From PALSA-894 sp963757565 (lineage in GTDB: Bacteria > Pseudomonadota > Alphaproteobacteria > Rhizobiales > Xanthobacteraceae): a DNA stretch of 64,000 nt. Positions 62,493 through 64,000 of the stretch are shown piece by piece. The notes below the pieces were generated by a model that had not been told where the DNA came from, ran no database searches, and saw only the letters and a list, made by a program, of their open reading frames with translations. The translations under genes were made by a program, and so were the position numbers. The stretch covers positions 1,612,001 through 1,676,000 of the forward strand of contig CAVWSB010000011.1 in assembly GCA_963757565.1 (NCBI GenBank). Reading direction: 5' to 3'. The first letter of the stretch is position 1; every line of letters starts with the position of its first letter.

Positions 62493-63884
62493 TCAGCGAC
62501 CATCCGGCGTGCGCACGCCGATCCATTTGTCGCGCACCTGATGGTAATGGACGCGCGGATCGTAGGTCTCGGACACAAGCGCAAGCGATTGCGGCGAGAG
62601 CCGTCCGACAGCCGCGAGCAGCGTGAACGATGCGACAACACGATCGCGCTGCGCGGTGACCAGCGCCACGCGCGCGTTCACCAGTTCCTGCTGCGCGTTG
62701 AGCACGTCGAGCGTGGTTCGCTGGCCGACGCGCGCTTCCTCGCGAACGCCATTCAGCGCCACTTCGGTGGCAGTCACCTGCGCCTGCGCGGCGATGATCT
62801 GCGCCTTGGTCGCCTCGAGCTGGCTCCAGGCCTGCACCACGGTTGCCCGGATGAGGTCACGCTGAACATCGAGCTCGATGCGGCGCTGGCCGAGCGTCTC
62901 TTTCGACTGGCGGATAATCGAGTATTCCGCCCCGCCCTGGTAGATCGGTACGGCAACGCGGCCAAGCACCGTGCCGGTGAGCTGATCGGTGACCCCGGGC
63001 TGCAAATCCCAGCGCCTTTGTACCGAGCTTTCCACCGTCACCGTCGGATAGAGCGAACCTTCCGCCGCCCTCACCGCAGACTGCGCGGCGTCGACCGTGT
63101 ACTGGGCGGCCGCCACAGTCGGATGCTCGCTGCGTCCAACGTCGATCGCGCTCAGTTGCGTGCGCGGCGATAGCCGGTCGACCGGCATGCCGGCGCGCAG
63201 ATTGACGGGATCGACGCCGATCACGCGACGATAGGTGGCCTGCGAGGCCTTCAGATTTGCCTCCGCAGTCAGTACCTGGGACTGCGACGCAGCCAGCCGC
63301 GACTCGGACTGCGCCACGTCGGTTCGTGTGACCTCACCGACATTGAAGCGGTCGCGCGTCTGCTTCAACTGTTCCTGCAGGACCTGCACGTTGCGGCGCT
63401 GCAGGTCCAGGATCGCAGTGTCGCGCAACACGTTCATGTACGCGGTCGCTGCGTCGAGCAGCGCGGTCTGTTCGGCGTTGCGCAGTGTTTCGCGTCCGGC
63501 CAGCACCGACGCCTCGGCCTGACGTGTCAGGTTCCCGCTGCGCTGTCCGTTGTAGACCGTCTGAACGAGGCCGATATTACCGCCGCGCGGGCTGATGTTG
63601 GTATTGGTCTGCGTAAACCCGCCGCCGCTCGTCGAAATCGATTCGTAGTGTTGATAGCCGCTGTCGAACGAGCCGGTCACGCGCGGCCGGTAATTGGCGA
63701 GTGCCTGCGGCACGGCCTCGTCCGTTGCCCGCAGCGCTGCGCGCTGCGCGTTGAGCGTCGGATTGTTGCGATAGGCCTGTGCCAGCGCAGATTCCAGCGT
63801 TTCTGCGACTGACGGACTAGGCGCGACGAGCGCGACCCCAAGAAATGCCGCGCAGACGGCCCATTGCACGTCGGTCTTCTTCAT
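62493..63884 (-). CDS. tolC: TolC family type I secretion outer membrane protein
   Basis: An outer-membrane efflux channel that serves multidrug pumps and type I secretion. The 463-residue protein starts MKKTDVQWAVCAAFLGVALV with a signal peptide ending SVAE, followed by two OEP repeats: ETLESALAQAYRNNPTLNAQ and the second around YTVDAAQSAVRAAEGSLYPT. Long alpha-helical hairpins (TRQAEASVLAGRETLRNAEQ) form the periplasmic tunnel. I prefer ATG 63884; the frame opens earlier at 63986. It is followed downstream on the same strand by popZ. Confidence 0.93.
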   Translation of the reverse strand: MKKTDVQWAVCAAFLGVALVAPSPSVAETLESALAQAYRNNPTLNAQRAALRATDEAVPQALANYRPRVTGSFDSGYQHYESISTSGGGFTQTNTNISPRGGNIGLVQTVYNGQRSGNLTRQAEASVLAGRETLRNAEQTALLDAATAYMNVLRDTAILDLQRRNVQVLQEQLKQTRDRFNVGEVTRTDVAQSESRLAASQSQVLTAEANLKASQATYRRVIGVDPVNLRAGMPVDRLSPRTQLSAIDVGRSEHPTVAAAQYTVDAAQSAVRAAEGSLYPTVTVESSVQRRWDLQPGVTDQLTGTVLGRVAVPIYQGGAEYSIIRQSKETLGQRRIELDVQRDLIRATVVQAWSQLEATKAQIIAAQAQVTATEVALNGVREEARVGQRTTLDVLNAQQELVNARVALVTAQRDRVVASFTLLAAVGRLSPQSLALVSETYDPRVHYHQVRDKWIGVRTPDGR

Positions 63885-64000
63885 TCGACCCCGTCCGTCT
63901 GGGAACCGCGCCGATTTTCGGCTGTCGGTTATCCACAACATATTTGCAGTCATATGCGTGCGGTCTGAGTCGCGGAACCCCCGCAACGATGGTGGGCGGA

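Overview
The window looks like chromosomal DNA of an alphaproteobacterium of the order Hyphomicrobiales, close to the Bradyrhizobium/Rhodopseudomonas/Pseudolabrys type. Evidence: very high GC, dense coding with many overlapping stop/start codons, the block dusB-ntrBC-ntrYX-(aminotransferase)-hfq-hflX, a fused ispDF, the neighbourhood tolC-popZ-valS, a phosphatidylcholine synthase, and a subclass B3 metallo-beta-lactamase that resembles BJP-1 of Bradyrhizobium. No insertion sequence, prophage, CRISPR array or rRNA was seen. The only RNA gene found is a tRNA-Ser(UGA). No gene-free stretch is longer than about 270 bases.

Layout. 1-2.4 kb: the end of a UbiH/UbiF-type hydroxylase and two small cytosolic proteins (DUF1801, DUF899) on the minus strand. 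2.5-6.1 kb: a tightly packed plus-strand operon DUF2182-DUF1326-pcs-terC-SDR. 6.2-24.5 kb: a quinone oxidoreductase, then a purine-catabolism region: uraH (HIU hydrolase), xdhABC, a four-gene BMP/nucleoside-type ABC importer, puuD (membrane urate oxidase with cytochrome c tail), then a less understood module (orphan NMT1-type binding protein, 2HCT-family carboxylate carrier, Tat-motif amidohydrolase, DUF983), and an allantoate amidohydrolase-like gene. 24.5-27.8 kb (minus): DUF1499, rimO, an M20 peptidase and the tRNA. 28-38 kb (plus): a tiny membrane protein, rlpA, D-Ala-D-Ala carboxypeptidase, tmk-holB-metG-tatD-MBL, dps, mazG. 37.4-47.4 kb (minus): hflX, hfq, aminotransferase, ntrX, ntrY, ntrC, ntrB, dusB. 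47.6-50.2 kb (plus): ispDF, cinA-type deamidase, B3 beta-lactamase. 50.2-55.8 kb (minus): fused MFS/spermidine-synthase-like protein, ratA-like, lipA, a cyclase and an epimerase. 55.8-64 kb: 3-methyladenine glycosylase, EthD-like protein, metallophosphoesterase, valS, an MFS transporter, popZ and tolC.

How the genes work together. The 7-24 kb region reads as import of purine bases or nucleosides, oxidation to urate (XdhABC), oxidation of urate in the membrane with electrons passed to cytochrome c (PuuD), hydrolysis of 5-hydroxyisourate (UraH) and later ureide hydrolysis (AllC-like). OHCU decarboxylase and allantoinase are not in the window. The ntr block is the central nitrogen-sensing circuit, so nitrogen scavenging and its likely control genes lie within about 35 kb of each other.

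Quality note. Six otherwise well-conserved genes (xdhC, NMT1 binding protein, amidohydrolase, mazG, cinA, metallophosphoesterase) each carry one frameshift, all in the same sense (one extra base, or two missing, in the coding direction). A seventh event of the same kind could explain an in-frame tatD-MBL fusion. Uncorrected insertion errors in the assembly are the simplest explanation, so these genes should not be taken as dead without checking.
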